Shown here in pieces: positions 1 to 7,588 of a stretch of DNA of 18,689 nucleotides (positions are counted from its first letter, which is position 1; each line of letters starts with the position of its first letter). The stretch comes from Holophagales bacterium UBA5704 (GTDB taxonomy: Bacteria; Acidobacteriota; Thermoanaerobaculia; Multivoradales; UBA5704). A model generated the notes under the pieces. That model was not told the origin of the DNA, made no database searches, and saw nothing but the letters and a program-made list of their open reading frames with translations. The stretch is taken from the NCBI GenBank assembly GCA_002420005.1, contig DIHE01000065.1:417-19105 (forward strand), given 5' to 3'. The translations under genes were made by a program, and so were the position numbers.

Positions 1-389
1 TCGCGGTGGACGATCCCCTTCTCGTGCGCCGCCTCCAGGGCATGGGCGACCGCCTCGGCGATCGCCAGCCGGGCGCCGTCGGCGAGCCCCTCCCGTACCG
101 CCTGGCGCAGGGTGCGCCCGCGGATCAGCTCGAGGACCAGCAGCTCCCGCCCTTGGTCTTCCAGGTATTCATGGATGCGACAGATGTTGGGGTGATCGAG
201 CTGCGACAGGAGCCGGGCTTCCACGAGAAAACGCGACCGGGTCCGGGCATCCAGCCGGTCGCCCCGGATCGCCTTCAGAGCGACCGGACGCTCCAGCTTT
301 TCGTCGAAACCGACGTAGACGGCACCCATCCCGCCCTCGGCCAGGTGGCTCTCGATCCGGATGTGGCCGATCCGGTCGCCCGGCCGCAT
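1..389 (-). CDS. Ser/Thr protein kinase (PknB/Stk type), N-terminal fragment
   Basis: This gene begins at the ATG at 389 and runs off the left edge after 129 codons. The visible part is the N-lobe of a Hanks-type kinase. The start is followed by GDRIGHIRIESHLAEGGMG, a glycine-rich ATP loop (G19, G20, G22). Next come the invariant lysine K39 in VALKAI, the alpha-C glutamate E57 in FLVEARLL, and the hinge-like LLVLELIRG. The last visible residues are the start of the catalytic loop, GIVHR (H128, R129), with the D codon cut at the edge. The ATG overlaps the stop of the histidine kinase by one base (TGATG), so translation is probably coupled. A cytoplasmic Ser/Thr kinase in an operon with a two-component system suggests cross-talk between the two kinds of phosphorylation. 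What lies C-terminal to the kinase domain is outside the window. Confidence 0.93.
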   Translation of the reverse strand, partial: MRPGDRIGHIRIESHLAEGGMGAVYVGFDEKLERPVALKAIRGDRLDARTRSRFLVEARLLSQLDHPNICRIHEYLEDQGRELLVLELIRGRTLRQAVREGLADGARLAIAEAVAHALEAAHEKGIVHR

Positions 390-2170
390 CACGGCGCGAG
401 CCTCCGGGCGACCTCCCGGAAGTCCTTCTCCACCCGGGCCAGCAGCTCGGCGCACACGGAGGGTGCGCTGTGGCGTGCCCGGCGGGAGAGGTCGCCGGAG
501 CTCTGCGCCAGGTCCGCTGCGCCGAGGAGCCCGGCACTGCCGGTGAGCCCATGGGCGGCAGCCGCCAGCGCCGGCGCATCTCCCGCTTCGAGGGCGCGCC
601 GCATCGCCACCAGGTCCCGCTCCCCCTGCTGCAGGAAGGCCCGCATGACCTCGGAGAGGAGGTCCTCGCCGGTGCTGTCACCCAGCGCCTGCAGGCCGGC
701 GAGGCGTTCCTCCAGCCCCTCGCCGCCGGGGTCGCCCTTCTCGTCCGGCTCGATCCGGGTCCAGCGGTCGAGGACCTCGGCGAGCTCGCGGGTGCGGAAG
801 GGCTTGGGGAGGAAGGCGTCCATGCCGGCCGCCAGGCACTCCTGCCGTTCCTCCTCCGAGGTCAGAGCGGAGAGCGCGATGACCGGTGTGCGCAGAACCG
901 CGCCGTCGGACCCTCTCCCTGTTTCCAGATGCCGCAGCCGACGGCAGGTTTCGAGACCGTCCAGGCCCGGCATCATGACGTCGAGAAGGACGGCGGCGCA
1001 CGGCGTGTCCTCCAGGAAGGCCAGCGCCTCTTCGCCCCCCTCCACCGCCTCGGCGGCGTAGCCGAGCTTGCGCAGCAGGGCGAGGGCGACCGAGCGGTTC
1101 GCCGAACGGTCGTCCACCACCAGAATCCGCCGCGCGGCGCGGGCGCGCCGCCGCGCGTCCTCGTCGGCCTCCGGGTCCGACGTCTGCGCCACACGTCCAC
1201 GCGCCTTCACCAGGGGGATGCGGAACCAGAAGGTGGTGCCCACCCCGCGCGTGCTGTGAAAGCCGATCTCGCCCCCCATCAACGTGATGATGTTCTTGGT
1301 GATGACGAGCCCCAGGCCGGTCCCTCCGAAACCGTGCGACGCCGAGCTCTCGCCCTGCGAGAACGGCTGAAACAGGCGCGCCTGCACCTCCGGCCGGATG
1401 CCGACGCCGGTGTCGACGACCTCGCAGCGGAGATACGGGGACACCCGCGCCAGAGGCTCGGCGGTCACCGTCACCGAGCCCTTGCGGGTGAACCGGATGG
1501 CATTGCCCACCAGGTTCAGCAGGACCTGGCGCAGGCGCACCGGGTCGCCGTACAGAAGGTTCGGCACGGAGGGATCGATCTGGAGCTGAAGGTCGACCGC
1601 CCGCTCCGCGGCGCGCGGCTCCAGAAGGCGCAACACATCCCCCGCCAGGTCACGGAAGGAATAGTCGCGCGGGCGCAGCAGCAGGCGCCCGGCTTCGATC
1701 CTGGACAGGTCGAGCACGTCGTCCACCAGGGCGAGCAGGGCGTCGCACGAGGTGCGGATCACCTCCAGTTGCTCCCGCTGCGTGGCGTTGATCTCGCCGG
1801 TGAGCAGCAGCTCGGTCATCCCGAGCACGCCGCTCATCGGGGTGCGGATCTCATGACTGACGTGGGAGAGGAACTGCCCTTTGGCGAGGTCCGCGGCGCG
1901 CGCCTCCTGCTCCGCCTGCTTGCGCCGTCCCAGCTCGCGACCGAGGACCGTCCAGAAGCGGCGGCGCAGCCAAAGGCCGGTTCCTGCACAAGTCGCGAGA
2001 ACGGACAGCGCAGCGAGGCGCAGCGGCGAAAGGGTGACAGGAAAGGTGAAGACGAACACCGCAAGCGCCACCAGGAACACAGCGCCGCTCGCCAGCCCCA
2101 GGCGTTCGAGCCGGCGGATCTGCCGCTCGCTGGCGTCGTCCGGAGCCGGCACAACCGGCGAAGGGCTCAC
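389..2170 (-). CDS. Hybrid sensor histidine kinase with receiver and HPt domains
   Basis: A 593-residue membrane histidine kinase with a full internal phosphorelay. Two hydrophobic segments (about 25-45 and 49-67) are joined by only a few residues, so there is no periplasmic sensor domain. Then come a HisKA dimerisation helix with SHEIRTP (phospho-His H106), and a HATPase domain with an N-box near NLVGNA (219-224), DTGVGI (253-258) and GGTGLGL (282-288). A receiver domain (about 348-470) has the acidic pair VVDD, phospho-Asp D397 in LLDVMMP, and K456 in LPKPF. A C-terminal HPt domain carries H540 in AHGLTGSAG. The start is GTG, overlapping the response-regulator stop by four bases (GTGA). The domain order matches BvgS/EvgS without their periplasmic Venus-flytrap modules. 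Family assignment is firm; the signal is unknown. Confidence 0.95.
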   Translation of the reverse strand: MSPSPVVPAPDDASERQIRRLERLGLASGAVFLVALAVFVFTFPVTLSPLRLAALSVLATCAGTGLWLRRRFWTVLGRELGRRKQAEQEARAADLAKGQFLSHVSHEIRTPMSGVLGMTELLLTGEINATQREQLEVIRTSCDALLALVDDVLDLSRIEAGRLLLRPRDYSFRDLAGDVLRLLEPRAAERAVDLQLQIDPSVPNLLYGDPVRLRQVLLNLVGNAIRFTRKGSVTVTAEPLARVSPYLRCEVVDTGVGIRPEVQARLFQPFSQGESSASHGFGGTGLGLVITKNIITLMGGEIGFHSTRGVGTTFWFRIPLVKARGRVAQTSDPEADEDARRRARAARRILVVDDRSANRSVALALLRKLGYAAEAVEGGEEALAFLEDTPCAAVLLDVMMPGLDGLETCRRLRHLETGRGSDGAVLRTPVIALSALTSEEERQECLAAGMDAFLPKPFRTRELAEVLDRWTRIEPDEKGDPGGEGLEERLAGLQALGDSTGEDLLSEVMRAFLQQGERDLVAMRRALEAGDAPALAAAAHGLTGSAGLLGAADLAQSSGDLSRRARHSAPSVCAELLARVEKDFREVARRLAP

Positions 2171-2820
2171 CGAGACCCCGGTGGCACCAGCCCCGACCGC
2201 ATGGCATGGAGGACGGCCTCCACCCGATTGCTCACCCCGAGCTTGTCCAGGATGTGGCTGACGTGGGTGCGCACGGTGACCTCCGCGATCGCCAGCTCCC
2301 GGGCGATGCTGCGGTTGCTCCAGCCCCGCGCGAGCAGGGCCAGCACCTCGGATTCCCGCCCGGTGAGCGCGTCCTGCTCCAGCTGCACCGGTTGCGGTCT
2401 GAGATGGGCGAGCAGCCTGCGGGTCAGCCGCTGGGACAACCAGGCCTCCCCCTGGGAGACCCGGCGGATCGCCGCGAGGAAGTCGTCGCGCGGCGCCGTC
2501 TTGGCAAGATAGCCGAGCGCCCCGGCCTCGAGGGCCGTCAGGACGTCCGCCTCGGCGTCGGCGGCGGTCAGCACGACGACCGCGGTCTGCGGCCGGTCGG
2601 CGAGGATCCGCCGCGTCGCCTCCACGCCTCCGAGCTGGGGGAGGTTGAGGTCCATGAGGATCACCTGCGGGTCGCAGCGGCCGGCTTCCTCCACCGCCTC
2701 CAGCCCATCCGCCGCCTCGCCGACCACGGCGATGTCGGCGGCGCCCCCCAGCAGCGCGCAGACTCCTTTGCGAACCACAAAGTGATCGTCCACGACGAGA
2801 ACGCGGATGGGTTGGTCCAT
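2167..2820 (-). CDS. NarL/LuxR-type response regulator
   Basis: A 217-residue transcription factor. Residues 5-120 form a receiver domain with acidic residues D11 and D12, phospho-acceptor D57 in LMDLNLP, T85 in VVLTA and K107 in LAKTA. Residues about 148-213 form a LuxR/GerE helix-turn-helix (LTGRESEVLALLARGWSNR, then VRTHVSHILDKLGV). The reading frame is open further upstream, but I chose the ATG at 2820 because the receiver starts directly after it (MDQPIRVLVVDDH) and an AAGGGG sequence lies four bases before it. It is the first gene of an operon with the hybrid kinase and Ser/Thr kinase. It is the likely final acceptor of phosphate from the kinase HPt domain, as BvgA is for BvgS. Target genes are not known. 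It is divergent from the protease at 3068. Confidence 0.95.
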   Translation of the reverse strand: MDQPIRVLVVDDHFVVRKGVCALLGGAADIAVVGEAADGLEAVEEAGRCDPQVILMDLNLPQLGGVEATRRILADRPQTAVVVLTAADAEADVLTALEAGALGYLAKTAPRDDFLAAIRRVSQGEAWLSQRLTRRLLAHLRPQPVQLEQDALTGRESEVLALLARGWSNRSIARELAIAEVTVRTHVSHILDKLGVSNRVEAVLHAMRSGLVPPGSR

Positions 2821-2900
2821 GGTGCCCCTTACAATGGAGAGATCAGCTGCGAGCTTACTGGATCGACCGTGGAAAAGGAAGTGGAAAATCCTGACCCCGA

Positions 2901-3067
2901 ATCTTGTCACGCAAACGGCCGCTCGCGCACCTAGAGAAGTAGGGGAGCACGACGCAAACCGGGACGGCGGTGAGGAGCGGGCAGAAATGCTCCGGGCCGG
3001 TCTTTCGTCACCAGGACGCCGCGACCCCGCTTTTAATGTCCTGTCTTCAGGAAAAGGAGATCTGAAC
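2901..3067 (+). promoter_or_regulatory. Candidate regulatory leader of protease 1 (L1)
   Basis: This non-coding stretch before the GTG at 3068 shares two islands with the leader of the second protease. One is TTGTCACGCA at 2904-2913, followed nine bases later by TCGC then GCAC. The other is GAAATGCTC at 2984-2992. Two hairpins can be drawn. One pairs GCTC 2921-2924 with GAGC 2945-2948 and CCTA 2930-2933 with TAGG 2940-2943. The other pairs GGAGC 2974-2978 with GCTCC 2989-2993. An AGGAG ribosome binding site at 3055-3059 lies eight bases before the GTG. It may be promoter plus operator, or a structured 5' UTR; sequence alone does not decide. Confidence 0.4.
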
Positions 3068-5170
3068 GTGAGCCATCGTGTCCTTGCGAAGTCCGCAGTG
3101 GCCCTCGCCGTGGCGGCCTGTCTGGCCCTGCCCGCGGCGTCCTTCGCCATCCAACCCGCCGAGAGCAGCGGCCCCGTGCGACTGAACGCCCATGCGTTCA
3201 CCACCGCCGAGCTCGACGTCCACCCCACGGTGGACACCTTCAAGGCCGGCGCCGACGTCGGCTCCCTGCGGGTGCTCGACGGCTTCTTCGCCCGCCACTC
3301 CGCCGAGTGGGAGGTGCGCTGGGACCGCCGCAGCAACCGCCCCAACCTGATCCAGGGCGTCGGCGTGCCGATCCTCCCCGGCCGCGGCAACAACCTGACG
3401 CTCGCCGAGGCCTACGCCGGTTGCCCACATCCGCCGTGCAACCTCAACACCGCCCCCGGCCTGGTCCAGGTGGAGGCCCTGGTGCGCGGCTTCATGGGCC
3501 GCTTCCCCGAGCTGTTCGACACCCCGGGCAGCACCTTCCGGCTCGACCCGCGGCGCAGCGTCAAGGTCGGCCCGGACGGCGACCTCTGGTTCATCGAGCT
3601 GCAGCAGGTCCACGCCGGCATCCCGGTCGACGGGGCAAGCCTCTTCTTCCGCATCAACAACGGCAACCTGGTGCAGTTCGGCAGTGAGAACGTGGCCCCG
3701 GTCTTCGCCTCCTCGAAGCCGCGCCTCGACGCCGCCGCCGCGCTCCAGAAGGTCCTCGCCGCCACCGGCTTCAAGCTCTCCGAGGTGAGCGAGATCGTCG
3801 AGCCGGGCCGCCTCAAGTACGTCCCGGTGCTGCCCGCGGGCGAGCGGCCGGCGGAAGCCTTCACCGGCCTGCCGGGCACCGGCTACCAGCACCGCCTCGT
3901 CTGGGAGGTCGCCTTCCGCCGCCATGGCGAAGCGCCCACCTGGCAGGCGCTCGTCAATGCGCGCACCGGCAAGGTCCTCGAGGTCCTCGACCGCAACGCT
4001 TACGTGGCGGCACAGGTCTCGGGCGGCATCTATCCCGAGACCAACACGGACGCCGAGGTCGTGCGGCCGTTCCCGTTCAACAACGTCACCAACGGCTCGA
4101 CGAAGACGACGGACGCCTCCGGCACCTATGACTACACCGGCGGCACCGCCACCTCGACCCTCAACGGCAAGTACATCAAGATCACCGACAACTGCGGCGC
4201 GATCTCGCTGGCCGACTCGACGACCGGCAACCTCGCCTTCGGCACCAGCGGCGGCACCGACTGCACCACCCCGGGCGTCGGCGGCGTCGGCAACACCCAC
4301 TCGGCCCGCTCCGGCTTCTACCACCTCACCAACATCAACCGGAAAGCCGCGAGCTTCCTGCCGACCAACACCTGGCTCGCCGGGCTGCTGACCGCGAACA
4401 TGAACATCAACTCGACCTGCAACGCCTTCTGGAACGGCACCACGGTCAACTTCTACCGCTCCGGCGGCGGCTGCTCCAACACCGGCGAGATCGCCGCCGT
4501 CTTCCTCCATGAGTGGGGCCACGGGATGGACGCCAACTCGGGCGGCGCCGCCTCCGACAAGGGCACCGGCGAGGCGGTCGGCGACACCTTCGCCTTCCTG
4601 GAGACCAAGACCTCCTGCATCGGCAAGAACTTCCAGCCGGGCGTGAACTGCTACAACTGCACCGCCTGCACCGGTGTGCGCGACGTCAAGGAGTTCTCGC
4701 TCCAGGGCACCCGGACGATCGCCAAGCCGAGCACGGTGGCCGACAACAACGGCATCAACTGCGACCGCTACTCCTGCCCGTACTTCCAGCTCGTCTTCAT
4801 CGGCGCCTACCAGGGTCCGATGGGCTACGAGGGCCACTGCGAGAGCTACATCGCCTCCTCGGCGAACTGGGATCTCGCGCAGTCGCTCATCGCCCGCTAC
4901 GGCACCACCGCCGGCTGGGCGGCGATGGACGCGATCTGGTACAAGAGCCTGACCCCGAGCAAGAGCGCCTACCGTGTGGTCTCCGGCGGCAAGTGCAACC
5001 CCGCCGCCACCGTCGACGGCTGCGGCGCCAACAACTGGTACACGGTGTACCTGACCGCCGACGACAACGACGGCAACCTGGCCAACGGCACGCCGAACGC
5101 CTGCCGCATCTGGGACGCCTTCAACGCCCACGGCATCGCCTGCGGCGCGCGCCCGACCTGCACGGCGTAG
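3068..5170 (+). CDS. Secreted zinc metallopeptidase with FTP/PepSY propeptide (paralog 1)
   Basis: A 700-residue exported protease precursor. The frame stays open further upstream, but the GTG at 3068 is preceded by AGGAG and starts a clear signal peptide (about 1-27, cut near ASFA). An FTP-type inhibitory propeptide is visible at about 176-210 (ELQQVHAGIPVDG). A PepSY-like segment covers about 220-310, ending in NARTGKVLEVLD. The catalytic domain has the zinc motif HEWGH (H481, E482 general base, H485) and a likely third ligand E502 in GEAVGD, which places it among gluzincins related to M4/M36. Sixteen cysteines in the catalytic half, including CYNCTAC at 528-534, suggest disulfide stabilisation outside the cytoplasm. 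The propeptide has an extra cysteine pair (C119, C124) that the paralog lacks. The exact MEROPS family and the substrates are unknown. It is likely auto-processed after export. Confidence 0.9.
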   Translation: MSHRVLAKSAVALAVAACLALPAASFAIQPAESSGPVRLNAHAFTTAELDVHPTVDTFKAGADVGSLRVLDGFFARHSAEWEVRWDRRSNRPNLIQGVGVPILPGRGNNLTLAEAYAGCPHPPCNLNTAPGLVQVEALVRGFMGRFPELFDTPGSTFRLDPRRSVKVGPDGDLWFIELQQVHAGIPVDGASLFFRINNGNLVQFGSENVAPVFASSKPRLDAAAALQKVLAATGFKLSEVSEIVEPGRLKYVPVLPAGERPAEAFTGLPGTGYQHRLVWEVAFRRHGEAPTWQALVNARTGKVLEVLDRNAYVAAQVSGGIYPETNTDAEVVRPFPFNNVTNGSTKTTDASGTYDYTGGTATSTLNGKYIKITDNCGAISLADSTTGNLAFGTSGGTDCTTPGVGGVGNTHSARSGFYHLTNINRKAASFLPTNTWLAGLLTANMNINSTCNAFWNGTTVNFYRSGGGCSNTGEIAAVFLHEWGHGMDANSGGAASDKGTGEAVGDTFAFLETKTSCIGKNFQPGVNCYNCTACTGVRDVKEFSLQGTRTIAKPSTVADNNGINCDRYSCPYFQLVFIGAYQGPMGYEGHCESYIASSANWDLAQSLIARYGTTAGWAAMDAIWYKSLTPSKSAYRVVSGGKCNPAATVDGCGANNWYTVYLTADDNDGNLANGTPNACRIWDAFNAHGIACGARPTCTA

Positions 5171-5183
5171 GGCCTACTCCCAA

Positions 5184-5222
5184 GGAGGCCGGGGAGGGTC
5201 TCTCCCTCCCGGCCTCCCTTTT
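5184..5222 (+). terminator. Intrinsic terminator after protease 1
   Basis: A GC-rich hairpin starts 13 bases after the stop codon. The left arm is 5184-5198, the loop 5199-5203 and the right arm 5204-5217, with one bulged G. It is followed by a short T run (CTTTT). It should separate protease 1 transcription from the leader of protease 2. Confidence 0.85.
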
Positions 5223-5256
5223 CGCGTAACGACTCCTTCCCGAAATCGTCACACGG

Positions 5257-5444
5257 TTGTCACGCATTCCGGGGGTCGCAGCACTTCCCTGGTAGAGACC
5301 ACGAGCCTTGGACTGAAGAGACAACCCGGGTAGGACGAGCTGAAATGCTCTACCCGGCGGCAGGGAGCTGTCGGTTGCTTTGCTTCCGCCATTGTCCTGA
5401 CCTCGCTTCGGCCAAGGCTCACTTCCCGGCAAGGAGGCTCAGAA
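5257..5444 (+). promoter_or_regulatory. Candidate regulatory leader of protease 2 (L2)
   Basis: TTGTCACGCA at 5257-5266 is followed nine bases later by TCGC, one A, then GCAC, the same arrangement as in the leader of protease 1. GAAATGCTC recurs at 5342-5350, 85 bases downstream of the first island (80 in L1). Here it sits in a strong hairpin. CCGGGTA (5327-5333) pairs with TACCCGG (5351-5357), a four-base 5' bulge GGAC follows, then GAGC pairs with GCTC around a TGAAAT loop. AAGGAGG at 5431-5437 is the ribosome binding site, seven bases before the GTG. The rest of the two leaders has diverged, so the islands look selected. Confidence 0.45.
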
Positions 5445-7502
5445 GTGTTCCCATCGTTCCTGTTGAAGCGCCTGTCGTTGTTCGCCGCAGCGGCCGCCCT
5501 CGCGGTCCCGTCATTCGCCATCGAGCCGGTAGAGCTACCCGATCCTTCGCGGCTCTTCCAACGCGCGTTCACCTCCCCGGAGCTCGACGTCCATCCCTCC
5601 GCCGAGATCTATGCTCTCGGCGAGGCTTCCCTTCCCGTCCTGGAGGGCTTTTTCGCCCGCCACGGCCACGAGTGGGAGGTCCGCTGGGACCGCCGCAGCA
5701 ACCGTGCCAACGTGATCCAGGGAGTCGGCGTGCCGATGCTCCCCGGCCGGGGCAACAACCTCACCCTGGCCGATCTCCCCAACCGGCCCACCGGTGCATT
5801 GCAGACCGCCGATGTGGAAAAGCTGGTCCGCGGCTTCATGGGCGGGTTCCCCGAGCTGTTCGCCGTCGAGGGCGGTGAGTTCCGCCTGAACGCCCAGGCG
5901 AGCGGCAATGTCGGGCGGGACAAGCAGCTCTGGCTCATCGAGCTGCAGCAGTTCCACGGCGGCATCCCGGTGGAAGGGGCGAACGCCTACTTCCGCATCA
6001 ACAACGGCAACCTGGTGCAGTTCGGCACCGAGAAGGTGGCCCCGGTGCGCGCCGCCACCAAGCCCCGCCTCGACCAGGCCGCGGCGTTCGCGGCGGCTCT
6101 CCAGGCCGGCGGCTTCAAGGTCTCCGAGATCAGCCGGATCCTGGAGCCCGGCCGCCTCAAGCTCCTCCCCACGCTGACCGCGGGCGAGCCCCAGGGCGAG
6201 CTGTTCACCGGCAAGCCCGGCACCGGCTACAACCATCGCCTGGTCTGGGAGGTCTCCTTCCAGCGCCACGGCGACGCGGCGACCTGGCGGGCCTGGGTCA
6301 ACGCCCGCACCGGCCGCGTGCTCGATCTCATCGACACCAACTACTACGCCACCGTCAACGGCGGCATCTATCCCGAGACCAACACCGACGCCGAGGTGGT
6401 GCGCGGCTTCCCCTTCAACAACGTGACCAACGGCACGACCAAGACCACCGACGCGAGCGGCGTCTACAGCTATGGCAGCGGCACCGCCACCTCGACCCTG
6501 AACGGCAAGTACATCAGGATCGCCGACAACTGCGGTTCGATCTCGCTGTCGAACAGCACTACGGGTAACCTTGCCTTCGGCACCAGCGGCGGTATCGACT
6601 GCACCACCCCCGGCGTCGGCGGAGCCGGCAACACCCACGCGGCCCGCTCCGGCTTCTACCACCTGACCAACATCAACCGGAAGGCCGCCGGCTTCCTGCC
6701 GACCAACACCTGGCTCTCCGGCGTGCTGACCGCCAACATGAACATCAACCTGACCTGCAACGCCTACTGGGGCGGCGGCACGGTCAACTTCTACCGCTCG
6801 GGCGGCGGCTGCTCGAACACCGGCGAGATCGCCGCAGTCTTCCTCCATGAGTGGGGCCACGGGATGGACTCCAACTCGGGCGGAGCCGCGAGCGACAAGG
6901 GCAGCGGAGAGGCGGTCGGCGACACCTTCGCCTTCCTGGAGACCAAGGTCTCCTGCATCGGCAAGAACTTCCGGCCGGGCGTGAACTGCTACAACTGCAC
7001 CTCCTGCACCGGCGTGCGCGACGTGGCCGAGTTCTCGACCACAGGCGCCCACACGATCGCCAAGCCGGCCAACGTGGCCAGCGACACGGGCATCAACTGC
7101 GACCGCTACACCTGCCCCTATGTCTCGGGCATCACCGCCTACCAGGGCCCGATGGGCTATCAAGGACACTGCGAGAGCCACATCGCCTCCTCGGCGAACT
7201 GGGACCTCACGCAGTCGCTCATCACCCGCTATGGCGCCACCGCCGGTTGGGCGGCCATGGACGCCATCTGGTACAAGAGCCTGACGGCGAGCAAGAGCGC
7301 CTACCGTCTCGTCTCCGGCGGCAAGTGCAACCCTGCCGCGGTGGTCGACGGCTGCGGCTCGACCAACTGGTACACGGTCTACCTGACCGCCGACGACAAC
7401 GACGGCAACCTGGCCAACGGCACGCCGAACGCCTGCCGCATCTGGGACGCCTTCAACGCCCACGGCATCGCCTGCGGCACCCGACCGACCTGCACGGCGT
7501 AG
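5445..7502 (+). CDS. Secreted zinc metallopeptidase with FTP/PepSY propeptide (paralog 2)
   Basis: A 685-residue tandem paralog of the preceding protease. The GTG start follows an AAGGAGG ribosome binding site and opens a signal peptide (about 1-25, cut near PSFA). The FTP-like segment is near 166-202 and the PepSY-like segment near 210-298. The catalytic motif is HEWGH (H468, E469, H472) with likely third ligand E489 in GEAVGD. From GGIYPETNTDAEVVR (residue 306) to the end it aligns to paralog 1 with one two-residue gap, and I count roughly 85% identity by eye. The signal and propeptide parts are clearly less similar. All 16 cysteines of the catalytic half are conserved. The duplication probably gave two extracellular proteases of near-equal catalytic fold but different activation or expression. 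Substrate unknown. Confidence 0.9.
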   Translation: MFPSFLLKRLSLFAAAAALAVPSFAIEPVELPDPSRLFQRAFTSPELDVHPSAEIYALGEASLPVLEGFFARHGHEWEVRWDRRSNRANVIQGVGVPMLPGRGNNLTLADLPNRPTGALQTADVEKLVRGFMGGFPELFAVEGGEFRLNAQASGNVGRDKQLWLIELQQFHGGIPVEGANAYFRINNGNLVQFGTEKVAPVRAATKPRLDQAAAFAAALQAGGFKVSEISRILEPGRLKLLPTLTAGEPQGELFTGKPGTGYNHRLVWEVSFQRHGDAATWRAWVNARTGRVLDLIDTNYYATVNGGIYPETNTDAEVVRGFPFNNVTNGTTKTTDASGVYSYGSGTATSTLNGKYIRIADNCGSISLSNSTTGNLAFGTSGGIDCTTPGVGGAGNTHAARSGFYHLTNINRKAAGFLPTNTWLSGVLTANMNINLTCNAYWGGGTVNFYRSGGGCSNTGEIAAVFLHEWGHGMDSNSGGAASDKGSGEAVGDTFAFLETKVSCIGKNFRPGVNCYNCTSCTGVRDVAEFSTTGAHTIAKPANVASDTGINCDRYTCPYVSGITAYQGPMGYQGHCESHIASSANWDLTQSLITRYGATAGWAAMDAIWYKSLTASKSAYRLVSGGKCNPAAVVDGCGSTNWYTVYLTADDNDGNLANGTPNACRIWDAFNAHGIACGTRPTCTA

Positions 7503-7513
7503 GCAGCGCTCAC

Positions 7514-7543
7514 GGACGAGCACGGGAAGGTCCGTGCTCGTCC
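7514..7543 (+). terminator. Hairpin terminator after protease 2
   Basis: A perfect 12-bp inverted repeat (7514-7525 with 7532-7543, loop GAAGGT) lies 11 bases after the stop codon. It is followed by a pyrimidine-rich tract rather than a clean T run, so efficiency is uncertain. Confidence 0.75.
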
Positions 7544-7588
7544 CCCTCCTCTGCTATCCTCTCCCGGCCTTTTCTGTAGGAGCCCAGC

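Noticed and set aside
2904..2960. Possible c-di-GMP-I (GEMM) riboswitch from CACGCAAA and GACGCAAA strings
   Set aside because: The two strings flank a CGG/CCG pair as in GEMM, but the GGCAAACC segment and the conserved 3' half are missing, and the paralogous leader at 5257 lacks GACGCAAA. A covariance-model scan (RF01051) would settle it.
2807..3067. N-terminal extension of protease 1 from an ATG at 2807 or 2987
   Set aside because: The extension has no ribosome site, overlaps the start of the response regulator, and would bury the signal peptide that begins at the GTG at 3068.
3047..5131. Long minus-strand open frame opposite protease 1, and similar ones opposite protease 2 (5535-7523) and the repeat protein (15534-17723)
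   Set aside because: They mirror real genes with signal peptides and catalytic motifs, and show only Val/Gly/Ala/Arg-rich translation without recognisable domains.
5345..5444. Small upstream frame starting at the ATG in GAAATGCTC of leader L2
   Set aside because: It has no ribosome site and continues as a shadow frame into the protease gene. The corresponding ATG in L1 is in frame with its protease, so no conserved leader peptide exists.
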